Positions 1 to 8,164 of a DNA stretch of 47,452 nucleotides are shown here, in pieces. The position numbers and the translations under genes were made by a program. The notes under the pieces were generated by a model, which had not been told where the DNA came from, did no database searches, and saw nothing but the letters and a program-made list of their open reading frames with translations. The DNA comes from Gemmatimonadota bacterium (GTDB lineage: Bacteria > Gemmatimonadota > Gemmatimonadetes > Gemmatimonadales > GWC2-71-9). The stretch covers positions 1 through 47,452 of the forward strand of contig QHTT01000057.1 of NCBI GenBank assembly GCA_003220935.1, given 5' to 3'. The number at the start of each line of letters is the position of its first letter. Position 1 is the stretch's first letter.

Positions 1-246
1 GTGCTGTTCGACGCCGTGTACGAGGGCGCGCGCTATCCCGTCTCGGCGTACCCCGACGCGTTGCGGTTCCTCTTCGTGTACCTCATCCCGATCGCGTGGA
101 CCACGACGATCCCCGCGTCCGCGCTCACCGGCCGGCTGGGGCCCGAGATCGGGGTCGTCGCCGCCCTCGTCGCCGGCGTGGCGTTCGCGCTGGCGCGGCT
201 CGTCTGGCGGGCGGCGCTGAAGCGGTACACCGGGGCCAGCGGGTGA
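1..246 (+). CDS. ABC-2 type transporter permease, C-terminal fragment
   Basis: The frame is open from the first base and stops at 244-246, so this is the last 81 residues of a longer protein that begins outside the window. The end is typical of DUF990/COG3694 ABC-2 permeases: a YPVSAYP segment, a membrane helix with a short VYLIPIAW run and a T-T-I-P-A motif, then a last hydrophobic helix (about residues 48-68) and a basic tail ending in RRYT-like residues. Such permeases pair with an ABC ATPase for export, usually encoded just upstream. The GTG at position 1 is not taken as the start. Family assignment rests on the C-terminal motif only. Confidence 0.7.
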   Translation: MLFDAVYEGARYPVSAYPDALRFLFVYLIPIAWTTTIPASALTGRLGPEIGVVAALVAGVAFALARLVWRAALKRYTGASG

Positions 247-250
247 CTCG

Positions 251-955
251 CTACCACGGCACCGTCCGGCCGTCTCGGAAGAACCCTCCGGTCGGCCCAT
301 CGTCCGGCAGCGTCGCCGCCCACACCACACTCGCCGCCCCCGCGGCGACCGGTCGTCCCCCCGACCCACCCATGTCGGTGGCGACCCAGCCGGGGCAGAC
401 GGCGTTCACGAGAATGCCCTCCTTGCGAAGCTCGGCGGCGAGCATGCGGGTGAGCGCGTTGAGGGCCGCCTTCGACAGGCTGTAGGCCGGCGTACCGCCC
501 CCCATCGAGGCCAGCGACCCCCCCTCGCTCGACACGTTGACCACGCGCGCGTGGTGGCTGCGTCGCAACAGCGGCAAGAACGCACGCACCATGTTCCACG
601 CCCCGAACGTGTTGGTTTCGAGCGCCTCCCGAACCTGGGCGAGGTCCGCGTCCACGGCGCGCTGCCACGTGTCGTAGAGTATTGCTGCGTTGTTCACCAG
701 CACGTCCAGCCGGTCGAACTCCGCCGCCACGCGTGCCCGAGCCCCCTCGATGCTGCCGGGGTCGGTCACGTCGAGCTGCCAGCACCGGACGGCGCGCCCG
801 TGCTCCGCGAGACCTGCCGCGGCACGCTCACCCTTGGCAGCGTCCCGCGATCCGAGCACCACCGCGTAGCCGTGCTGCGCCAGCTGGCGGCACACCTCGA
901 GCCCGATGCCGCGGTTCGCACCCGTGACCAAGGCGACCCGATGTGCGGTGCGCAT
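251..955 (-). CDS. SDR family NAD(P)-dependent oxidoreductase
   Basis: A 234-residue classical short-chain dehydrogenase. The Rossmann cofactor motif TGANRGIG is at residues 11-18, the NNAA motif at 88-91, the catalytic Ser at about 142-143 and the YxxxK pair at Y158/K162; the PGWVATDM segment (188-195) is the usual loop after the active site. The sequence resembles carbonyl-reductase-like SDRs, but the substrate cannot be told. The ATG at 955 was chosen because the cofactor motif then sits about 10 residues in; the frame extends 61 codons further upstream without family-like sequence. It lies tail to tail with the ABC-2 permease and is divergent from the VOC gene, with 130 nt between starts. 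Confidence 0.88.
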   Translation of the reverse strand: MRTAHRVALVTGANRGIGLEVCRQLAQHGYAVVLGSRDAAKGERAAAGLAEHGRAVRCWQLDVTDPGSIEGARARVAAEFDRLDVLVNNAAILYDTWQRAVDADLAQVREALETNTFGAWNMVRAFLPLLRRSHHARVVNVSSEGGSLASMGGGTPAYSLSKAALNALTRMLAAELRKEGILVNAVCPGWVATDMGGSGGRPVAAGAASVVWAATLPDDGPTGGFFRDGRTVPW

Positions 956-1085
956 AGAACGCCCAGGCAACGTCTCCCCGTGCCTGCTGGTTCTCCAGGC
1001 CTCCTCTTGCCCTCCCGGCCGCGGTGCGAGAGACTCTTTGTCCCTGCCGTCACAACCGGAACCCGCTTCACCGGGAGGCGCACAC

Positions 1086-1976
1086 ATGCCCGCACCCAGT
1101 CTCCGCGGCCGCTTCGTGTGGCACGAGCTGATGACCACCGATCCGGACGCCGCAGCCCGCTTCTACCCTGCGGTCACCGGCTGGAAAGTCCAGACCTGGG
1201 ACCAGAACCCCTCGTATCGATTGTGGACCATGGGCGACGTTCCCATGGGCGGCCTGATGGCGCTCCCCGACGACGCGCGGCGCATGGGCACGCCGCCTTC
1301 CTGGCTGACCTACGTGGGCGTGCCGGACGTGGACGCGACGGTCCGCCGGGCGACGTCATTGGGAGGACGCACGCACGCCGGGCCGCAGGACATCCCCGTA
1401 GGACGGTTCGCCGTGCTGGCCGATCCGCAGGGCGCCACCTTCGGCGTGTACAAGCCGAGTCAGCAGCCGGCACGCGGCGACGACGCAATGATCGGCGACT
1501 TCTCCTGGCACGAGCTCGCGACCACGGATTACAAGGCGGCGTGGGCGTTCTACCGCGCGCTGTTCGGCTGGGAGCCTACCGAATCGATGGACATGGGACC
1601 GGACGGAACCTACTGGATGTTCGGGCTCGCGGGCGGCGGCAGGAGCCTGGGCGGGATGTACAACAAGCCGGCCTCGCTCCCCGCGGCGCGCTGGCTCGCC
1701 TACGTCAAGGTGGCGAGCGCGGACACCGCGGCGCGCACGGCGCAGCGCGGGGGGGGCCGCCTCGTGAGCGGGCCGATGGACGTCCCGGGAGGCGGCCGGA
1801 TCGCGCAATGCGTCGATCCGCAGGGCGCGGTAATCGCGGTCCACGCCGTGGCGGTGGCCGGCAAGCGGGCGGCGCGGCCTGCCGGCAAGCGCAAGGCCCC
1901 CGAGCCAAAGGCGAAGCGGGCCGCCAAGAAGGCGGCGCCGAAGCGGAAAGCGAAGCGCTCGAAGCGCGCGCGCTAG
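1086..1976 (+). CDS. Two-domain VOC (glyoxalase/bleomycin-resistance-like) protein with a Lys/Arg-rich tail
   Basis: A 296-residue protein with two tandem vicinal-oxygen-chelate domains (about residues 8-123 and 137-257). Both begin with an F-x-W-H-E-L strand and end in a DPQGA strand, as in the COG3324 group of predicted lactoylglutathione-lyase-related enzymes. The substrate is unknown. The ATG at 1086 is preceded by a GGGAGG-like ribosome site. The oddity is the tail: residues 260-296 are almost only Lys, Arg, Ala and Pro, with histone-H1-like KRA/KKAAPKRK segments, which VOC proteins normally lack. A nucleic-acid-binding role for the tail is an inference. It converges on the next lipoprotein gene with 12 nt between stops. 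Confidence 0.85.
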   Translation: MPAPSLRGRFVWHELMTTDPDAAARFYPAVTGWKVQTWDQNPSYRLWTMGDVPMGGLMALPDDARRMGTPPSWLTYVGVPDVDATVRRATSLGGRTHAGPQDIPVGRFAVLADPQGATFGVYKPSQQPARGDDAMIGDFSWHELATTDYKAAWAFYRALFGWEPTESMDMGPDGTYWMFGLAGGGRSLGGMYNKPASLPAARWLAYVKVASADTAARTAQRGGGRLVSGPMDVPGGGRIAQCVDPQGAVIAVHAVAVAGKRAARPAGKRKAPEPKAKRAAKKAAPKRKAKRSKRAR

Positions 1977-1988
1977 GCTACGCGGGCC

Positions 1989-2891
1989 TCACGACCGCGT
2001 GACCGTGTATTGGCCGCACGCCGTGAACGCGATCGTCACGGTGGACGTGGTGCCGTTCCGCGTCACCGTGGTCTTGATCGTGCCGGCGTCGAACTTCGGC
2101 CGCACGGTGCAGCTCGCATTGTAATGCAGCACGGGGTCGGTCGACACGGTCAGGGAGTACGAGTTCGTGCCGCGCGTCCACGTCGACGTGCCGTCGATGC
2201 TTAGCGTACCGCTCGGCAACCGCGCGTCCGGCTGGATCGAGCCCGCCGCGTCCGCCGTGAACGTGCTGTTCCAATTACGGTCGTGGCTCGCCGTGCTGCC
2301 GTCGGGGAAGGTGTAGGTGCTTTTGAAGTCCTTCTCGACCTGCGAGATCACCGACGCGTCGCGGATCGTCTCGCGCGAGCCGTCCAGCTCGAGCGAGCGC
2401 CGCCTCCCATCCCGCACGTGCACCCACGTGAGGGCAGTGAACGCGGTTTTCACCGAGCGGTCCGCTACCGTCGGCGTCGGATCGCTGATGTCGATCGCGC
2501 CGCGGACCGTGTCCGCCTCAGTAGCGGACGAGAAGGCGCAGTCGGTGAACTCGATGTGGACGGCGTCCGGCACGCGGTCCCCGTCCGCATCCACGGGCGT
2601 TGAGGGCGTGCGGGTGGGTGTACAGAACGCCGTGCCCGAGGCGAACGGAGCTATCGGGCCGGCCAGGCCGGGCAGGAACATCCCGCCCGACAGCGTCGCG
2701 CCGTCGAGCTCGCTCTCCGCGTCGGCGGCCACGGCCTCGCCCAGCAGGTTGGCTTCCGGGACGCTCAGCGCCGGATTGTTCGAGTTGGAAGAGGTGGGCG
2801 AGGTGGTTTCGTTGGTGCACGCGGCTACGGCGGCGAGCGCGACGGCCGCGACGCCGGCCGCAAGCCGGCGGAGGTGGCGGGTGGGCGGCAT
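1989..2891 (-). CDS. Hypothetical lipoprotein with a calcium-loop-like motif
   Basis: A 300-residue exported lipoprotein. Residues 1-24 are a signal peptide (RR, then an Ala/Val-rich core), with a lipobox ending AVAAC that puts the lipidated Cys at 25. A Thr/Ser/Asn-rich linker follows (26-40), a common tether in lipoproteins of this phylum. Residues 101-109 read DADGDRVPD, a thrombospondin-type-3 or EF-hand-like calcium loop. The rest is Thr/Ser-rich and beta-strand-like. I recognise no family. It is a single gene flanked by convergent neighbours, so the context gives no function. Confidence 0.75.
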   Translation of the reverse strand: MPPTRHLRRLAAGVAAVALAAVAACTNETTSPTSSNSNNPALSVPEANLLGEAVAADAESELDGATLSGGMFLPGLAGPIAPFASGTAFCTPTRTPSTPVDADGDRVPDAVHIEFTDCAFSSATEADTVRGAIDISDPTPTVADRSVKTAFTALTWVHVRDGRRRSLELDGSRETIRDASVISQVEKDFKSTYTFPDGSTASHDRNWNSTFTADAAGSIQPDARLPSGTLSIDGTSTWTRGTNSYSLTVSTDPVLHYNASCTVRPKFDAGTIKTTVTRNGTTSTVTIAFTACGQYTVTRS

Positions 2892-3076
2892 GACACGTCC
2901 TCCTGAACGGTTTGTGTTGCGGGTGGCGTCCTATGTACTGAAGAGTATGGACGGTACCCATGCGGTAACGTTAAGGTCCCACCCTCCGCCGGCCGGTTCC
3001 TGTGACCGGCGTGCCCTCGGCCGCCCGCAGTATCGCTTTGCAACTGAGCCATCCGGCCCGGAAGCACCGGCGCGCT

Positions 3077-4066
3077 CTAGGCGAGGATCTGGTCGATGGT
3101 GCGGAGCTCGTCGCTGGCGAAGCTCCGGTGGGTGAGCGCTGCCACTGCGTCCGCGATGTGCTGCGGCCGGCTCGCACCGACCAGCACCGCCGTGACCTCG
3201 GGGTGGCGCAACACCCAGGCCAGCGCCATCTGCGCGAGTGTCTGGCCCCGTGCGCGGGCGCACTCGGTCAAGCGGCGAACTCTCGCCAGCACGTCCGCCG
3301 TGACCTCTTCGCGCTTCAGGAAGCCGTGCGGCTTGGCGGCGCGAGAATCGGCCGGAATCCCCGACAGATACCGGTCCGTGAGCAGTCCTTGCGCGAGCGG
3401 TGAAAACGCGATGCAGCCGATCCCCTGCTCGCGCAGCAGGGCGAGCAGGCCGCGCTCGATGCCGCGGTTCAGCATGCTGTACTTGGGCTGGTGAATCAGA
3501 CACGGAGTTCCCAGGGACCGCAGCAGCCGCGCGGCCTCGCTCGTCTGCTCGGGCGTGTACGCCGAAATGCCGGCATACAGCGCCCGCCCGCTGCGCACGG
3601 CGTGATCGAGCGCGCCCATGGTCTCGGCGAGCGGCGTCTCCGGGTCGGGCCGATGGTGATAGAAGATGTCGACGTAGTCGAGCTCCATGCGGCGCAGGCT
3701 CTGGTCGAGGCTCGCGATGAGGTATTTGCGAGAGCCCCAGTTGCCGTACGGGCCGGGCCACATCGGCCAGCCGGCCTTCGTCGAGATGATCAGCTCGTCG
3801 CGGTGCGGCGCCAGATCGCGCCGCAGGATCCGGCCGAACGTCTTCTCAGCGGACCCGGGCGGGGGACCGTAGTCGTTCGCCAGGTCAAAATGCGTGATGC
3901 CGAGGTCGAACGCCCGACGCACCATCGCGCGCGAGTTGCTGAAGCGATCGACGCCGCCGAAGTTGTGCCACAATCCCAGCGAGATCGCGGGAAGCTTCAC
4001 GCCGCTCTTGCCGCAGCGCTGGTAGGTCATGGCATCGTAGCGGATATCCGCCGGGCGATACGACAT
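3077..4066 (-). CDS. yghZ: Aldo/keto reductase, YghZ-type L-glyceraldehyde 3-phosphate reductase
   Basis: A 329-residue cytoplasmic AKR14-like enzyme that follows E. coli YghZ closely from residue 13 on: the CGKSG..LPA.SLGLWHNFG start, the FDLANDYGPPPGSAE segment and the MWPGPYG.WGSRKYL segment are all present. The catalytic tetrad is visible as D61, Y66, K97 and H138. YghZ-type enzymes reduce L-glyceraldehyde 3-phosphate and detoxify methylglyoxal with NADPH. The ATG at 4066 leaves about 12 residues before the conserved part, as in the family. It is divergent from the esterase gene, with 120 nt between starts. Confidence 0.92.
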   Translation of the reverse strand: MSYRPADIRYDAMTYQRCGKSGVKLPAISLGLWHNFGGVDRFSNSRAMVRRAFDLGITHFDLANDYGPPPGSAEKTFGRILRRDLAPHRDELIISTKAGWPMWPGPYGNWGSRKYLIASLDQSLRRMELDYVDIFYHHRPDPETPLAETMGALDHAVRSGRALYAGISAYTPEQTSEAARLLRSLGTPCLIHQPKYSMLNRGIERGLLALLREQGIGCIAFSPLAQGLLTDRYLSGIPADSRAAKPHGFLKREEVTADVLARVRRLTECARARGQTLAQMALAWVLRHPEVTAVLVGASRPQHIADAVAALTHRSFASDELRTIDQILA

Positions 4067-4186
4067 ATCGGACGATTAAGCTGCATCGTCCCGTGCGCTC
4101 CGCGCCAGGCGCAGCGACGCGAGCGGCGCGCTTGCGGCGCGGCGGGTTCGCAGTCACACTACCGGACTCTTTCCCTCGGAGCGCCC

Positions 4187-5842
4187 GTGCGATTCTGCAA
4201 GCTGGCCGTGGTGGCCGCCGTCGCCGTCTCGCCGCTCACCGCGCAGCAGCCCGGGCGGGGGGGCCCGGGGCCCCGCTTCGAGATCAGCGTGCGGGCCGAG
4301 CTCCGCAACACACCAGTCACCGGCCGCGTGTATGTCTTCGTGAGCCGCCGCGACGACGAGGAGCCCCGTCTCCAGGTGCATCACGAGAGCGACTGCACGC
4401 CGTTCTTCGGCGTGGACGTGAGCGCCCTCGCGCCCGGCACGGTGGCCGTGATCGACAGCGCGACGCTCGGCTACCCGGTAGCGAGCCTCACGGACATTCC
4501 GGCCGGCGATTATTACGTGCAGGCGCTCCTCAGCGGGTACACCGAGTTCCACCGCGCCGACGGACACGCTCTCTGGCTGCACGACGATCAGTGGGAAGGG
4601 CAGCAGTTCAACAAGTCACCAGGGAACCTGGTGAGCGAGGTCGAGCGCGTGCATCTCGACCCGCGGGCGGGATACACGGTCCGCCTCGCGCTCGGGCGCG
4701 CCCTGCCGCCGATCGAGCCACCGCCCGACACGAAATGGGTGAAGCACGTCAAGATCCAGAGCAAGATCCTCACCGCTTGGTGGGGCCATCCGATGTACCT
4801 GGGCGCGGCGGTGCTCCTGCCGCGCGACTACGACCGCGACACGACGCGGCGCTACGCCACCGTCTACCAGCAGGGCCACTTCACGCTCAACCCGCCGTTC
4901 GGATTCTCGACCGACAGCGCCGCCGAGACGCCCGCACAGCGCGCCGCGCGACTCGAGCGTACGCTGCGCGAGCCGGGATTCGAGTTCTACAAGGCGTGGA
5001 GCTCGTCCAGTTTCCCGCGCTTGATCGCGGTGACCTTCCAGCACCCGACGCCGTACTTCGATGATTCGTACGCCGTGAACTCGGCGAACAACGGGCCGTA
5101 CGGCGACGCGCTCATGCAGGAGCTGATCCCGTATCTCGAGGAACATTACCGGATGCGGCGGGAGCCCGGGGCGCGATTTCTCACCGGCGGCTCGACGGGG
5201 GGCTGGGAAGCCCTCGCGCTCCAAGTCTATCATCCCGATTTCTTCGGCGGCACCTGGGTGCTCTACCCCGATCCTGTGGACTTTCGCGCCTACGAGCTGG
5301 TGAACATCTACAGCGATACGAACGCGTTCGTGTATCCGGTGACGGACTGGATGCGCTACGAGGTGCCGGCCGAACGGGAGGTTACGGGTCAAGGGCGCAT
5401 CAGCGTGCGGATGGAGAGCCAGTTCGAGGCGGTGCTGGGCAGCCACGCGCGTTCCGGCGAGCAGTTCGCGATCTGGGAGGCGACCTACGGGCCGGTGGGG
5501 GAGGACGGCTATCCAGCCGAGCTGTGGGATCTCCTCACCGGGCACATCCGGCGCGAGGTGGCCGAGTACTTCAAGGCCCACGACTACGACCTGCGGGACT
5601 ACCTCGAGCGCAACTGGGCAACGCTCGGGCCCAAGCTCCGGGGGAAGCTCCACCTCTTCACGGGCGACATGGACACGTTCTACCTCAACCTGGCCGTGTA
5701 CCGGTTGGAGGAGTTCCTCCACAATGCGCGTCCGCCCGCAGATGCCGAGTTCCGGTACGGGCGCCCCCTGAAGCCGCACGGCTGGCAGCCGTGGACCAAC
5801 GCCGACCTGATCCGCATCATGGCCGCGCAGGCGGCGCGCTAA
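4187..5842 (+). CDS. Exported alpha/beta-hydrolase-fold putative esterase
   Basis: A 551-residue protein with an N-terminal signal peptide (about residues 1-20, cleaved near TAQQ). An N-terminal beta-rich region (about 25-180) precedes a PF00756-like esterase domain. The nucleophile motif is GGSTGGW with Ser336, and a W-x-L-Y-P-D-P-V-D segment follows. The late acid/His part is probably in the last 80 residues, where a GDMD segment and a K-P-H-G segment are seen. The GTG at 4187 was chosen because it gives the signal peptide directly and has a CGGAG-like site just upstream; the open frame extends much further back but is non-coding in style. The PQQ gene starts 22 nt downstream, so the two are probably cotranscribed. 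The substrate is unknown. Confidence 0.8.
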   Translation: MRFCKLAVVAAVAVSPLTAQQPGRGGPGPRFEISVRAELRNTPVTGRVYVFVSRRDDEEPRLQVHHESDCTPFFGVDVSALAPGTVAVIDSATLGYPVASLTDIPAGDYYVQALLSGYTEFHRADGHALWLHDDQWEGQQFNKSPGNLVSEVERVHLDPRAGYTVRLALGRALPPIEPPPDTKWVKHVKIQSKILTAWWGHPMYLGAAVLLPRDYDRDTTRRYATVYQQGHFTLNPPFGFSTDSAAETPAQRAARLERTLREPGFEFYKAWSSSSFPRLIAVTFQHPTPYFDDSYAVNSANNGPYGDALMQELIPYLEEHYRMRREPGARFLTGGSTGGWEALALQVYHPDFFGGTWVLYPDPVDFRAYELVNIYSDTNAFVYPVTDWMRYEVPAEREVTGQGRISVRMESQFEAVLGSHARSGEQFAIWEATYGPVGEDGYPAELWDLLTGHIRREVAEYFKAHDYDLRDYLERNWATLGPKLRGKLHLFTGDMDTFYLNLAVYRLEEFLHNARPPADAEFRYGRPLKPHGWQPWTNADLIRIMAAQAAR

Positions 5843-5864
5843 CCCGTCGCTTCGAGCAGCTCAC

Positions 5865-8111
5865 GTGAACGCACTGCGCCTCTCGCTGTGGCTTACCGCC
5901 GCCGCTGTCCCGATTCCCCAGGCGGCCGCGCAAACGGCGTCGAGTGCCGGCGAGTGGAGCGCGTACGGCCGGGACGCGGGGGGCACCCGCTACTCCCCGC
6001 TCGCCCAGATCACTCGCGCCAACGTCGCGAGGCTCCGGCTCGCCTGGGTGTACCGCACCGGCGACTACTTGCGCGACCGCGGCCGCTTCGAGGCCGTCCC
6101 GCTCGTCGTGGACGGGACGCTCTACGTCTCGACGCCGGTGGGCCGCGTGATCGCGCTCGACCCGGCGCGCGGCACGGAGCGGTGGCGCTACGACGCCCAG
6201 GTCTCGCTCGAGGGCGACTACGGCGACTTCGCGAACCGGGGCGTGTCGACGTGGCTCGACCCGGCGGCGCGACCGGACACGCAATGCCGCCGCCGGGTCT
6301 TCCTGGCGACAGTGGATGCCCGCCTCATCGCGCTCGACGGCGGCACCGGACTGCCCTGCACCGATTTCGGCGCGGCCGGAACGGTGGACCTCGCTGGTGG
6401 GCTGCGCCACGCGCCGGCCTACCACTGGGAGTACGGGGTCACGTCGCCCCCCGCGGTGGTCGGCGGTCTCGTCGTCGTCGGCTCGGCCGTGAGCGACAAC
6501 CAGCGCGTCGACGCGCCGGAGGGCGTGGTGCGGGCGTTCGACACGCGCACCGGCAAGGAGCGCTGGAGCTGGAACCCGATCCCGCGAGCGCTGAACGCCG
6601 GCGCGGCCAACGCCTGGTCGATCCTCTCGGCCGACCCGGCGCGCAACCTGGTGTTCATTCCCACGGGCAGTGTCAGTCCGGACTTCTACGGCGGCGAACG
6701 CCGCGGCGACAACCGCTACGCCAACTCGGTCGTGGCGCTCGAGGCCTCGACGGGCCGCCTCGTCTGGTCGTTCCAGGTCGTGCACCACGATCTGTGGGAC
6801 TACGACGTCCCTGCGCAGCCCGTGCTGTTCACCCTGCGTCGCGCTGGCCGCGCCATTCCCGCCGTGGCCGTCGCGACGAAGATGGGGCACCTCTACATTC
6901 TCGACCGCCGCACCGGAGCGCCGCTCACGCCGGTAGAGGAGCGTGCCGTCCCCGCGAGCGACGTGCCGGGGGAGGAAGCCTGGCCGACGCAGCCGTTTCC
7001 TCCCGCCGCGTTTCGGCTCGCGCCCGAGCATCTCTCGCCGGCGGATGCGTTCGGCGTGACGGCCGCGGCGCGCGAGCAGTGCCGCGACCGCATCGCGGCG
7101 CTGCGCTACGAGGGGGTGTTCACGCCCCCCTCGCTCCGAGGCACCATCATCTTCCCCGGCAACATCGGCGGGATGAACTGGTCAGGGGTCGCAGTGGACG
7201 AGCGGCGCGGCGTGCTAATCGCTCCGACCAACCGGCTCGCGATGGTCGTCACGCTCATCCCGCGCGACAGCCTGGGCGCGGCGCGCCACGCCCACCCGCA
7301 CACGGAGATCAGCTCCCAGCGCGGCACGCCTTACGGCATGATGCGCGACGTGCTGGTCGACTCCGCCGGCGTGCCGTGCAATCCGCCTCCGTGGGGAGCG
7401 CTCACCGCAGTCGACCTGAACGCCGCCCGGGTGCAGTGGGAGGTGCCGCTCGGTGCCGTCCCCGGGGTCGCCCCGGGCTCGATCAGCCTCGGCGGCGCCA
7501 TCGTGACCGCAGGCGGCCTGGTCTTCATCGCCGGCACATACGACCAGCACCTCCGAGCGTTCGACGAAGCGCGTGGACGCGAGCTGTGGAGCACGAGCCT
7601 CCCTGCGGGCGCGCAGGCGCTGCCCGTCAGCTACCTTGCCGAGGGCCGTCAGTACGTGGTCGTCAGCGCCGGCGGCCACGACCGCATGCGCACGAAGATG
7701 GGCGATTACGTGCTGGCGTTCACGCTGCCGGGCGCCAGCGGGGCGGAGGCGCCGGTGCCCGACACGGCTGCAGCTCCGGTCGAGGGGGCGTACGCCGGTG
7801 AGATCCGGGTCGGGGGGGCGCGCATCGGACTCGACCTGACGATCCAGGCGGTGGGCGATTCGCTCGCGGCAGCGATCGCACGGATCGATTCGCTCCGGGT
7901 GACGGGACCGGTTACGGTGCGACGCGCAGGCCGAAGCGTCACACTGCGGGTGCCGTTCGACTACCCCGCCAAACAGTGCGCCGGGATCATCACAGCGACC
8001 GGCGATCAATGGAACGGCGCTCGCCTGCTCGAGGGCGACGTAGAGGTGACCGGGTCGTGCGGCGGGGGCCCGCCCGAGCAAGGCGCGTTCGCGCTGTGGC
8101 GGGCGATGTAA
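5865..8111 (+). CDS. Periplasmic PQQ-dependent dehydrogenase with a C-terminal extension
   Basis: A 748-residue quinoprotein of the glucose/alcohol dehydrogenase superfamily. After a signal peptide (about 1-23), residues 30-620 form an eight-bladed beta-propeller: repeated W-motif and strand pairs, an IPTGS..PDFYGG..RGDN.YANS signature and an HHDLWDYD segment as in membrane GDH-like enzymes. It would oxidise a sugar or alcohol in the periplasm and feed electrons to the respiratory chain. No heme CxxCH motif is present, so it is not a quinohemoprotein. The last 110 or so residues, after the ALPG-type barrel end, are an extra beta-rich domain without a name. No pqqA-E genes lie in the window. 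The GTG at 5865 follows a weak purine-rich site. Confidence 0.9.
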   Translation: MNALRLSLWLTAAAVPIPQAAAQTASSAGEWSAYGRDAGGTRYSPLAQITRANVARLRLAWVYRTGDYLRDRGRFEAVPLVVDGTLYVSTPVGRVIALDPARGTERWRYDAQVSLEGDYGDFANRGVSTWLDPAARPDTQCRRRVFLATVDARLIALDGGTGLPCTDFGAAGTVDLAGGLRHAPAYHWEYGVTSPPAVVGGLVVVGSAVSDNQRVDAPEGVVRAFDTRTGKERWSWNPIPRALNAGAANAWSILSADPARNLVFIPTGSVSPDFYGGERRGDNRYANSVVALEASTGRLVWSFQVVHHDLWDYDVPAQPVLFTLRRAGRAIPAVAVATKMGHLYILDRRTGAPLTPVEERAVPASDVPGEEAWPTQPFPPAAFRLAPEHLSPADAFGVTAAAREQCRDRIAALRYEGVFTPPSLRGTIIFPGNIGGMNWSGVAVDERRGVLIAPTNRLAMVVTLIPRDSLGAARHAHPHTEISSQRGTPYGMMRDVLVDSAGVPCNPPPWGALTAVDLNAARVQWEVPLGAVPGVAPGSISLGGAIVTAGGLVFIAGTYDQHLRAFDEARGRELWSTSLPAGAQALPVSYLAEGRQYVVVSAGGHDRMRTKMGDYVLAFTLPGASGAEAPVPDTAAAPVEGAYAGEIRVGGARIGLDLTIQAVGDSLAAAIARIDSLRVTGPVTVRRAGRSVTLRVPFDYPAKQCAGIITATGDQWNGARLLEGDVEVTGSCGGGPPEQGAFALWRAM

Positions 8112-8164
8112 ACGGCTCCGGGTCCGCGCGCGTAGCCTACAGGACTCCCATCGGAGGCTTCCCC

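Noticed and set aside
7459-7486. CCCCGGGGT..GCCCCGGG palindrome resembling the REP units
   Set aside because: It encodes the VPGVAPG turn expected at this place in PQQ propellers and lacks the TCAGCCG flank.
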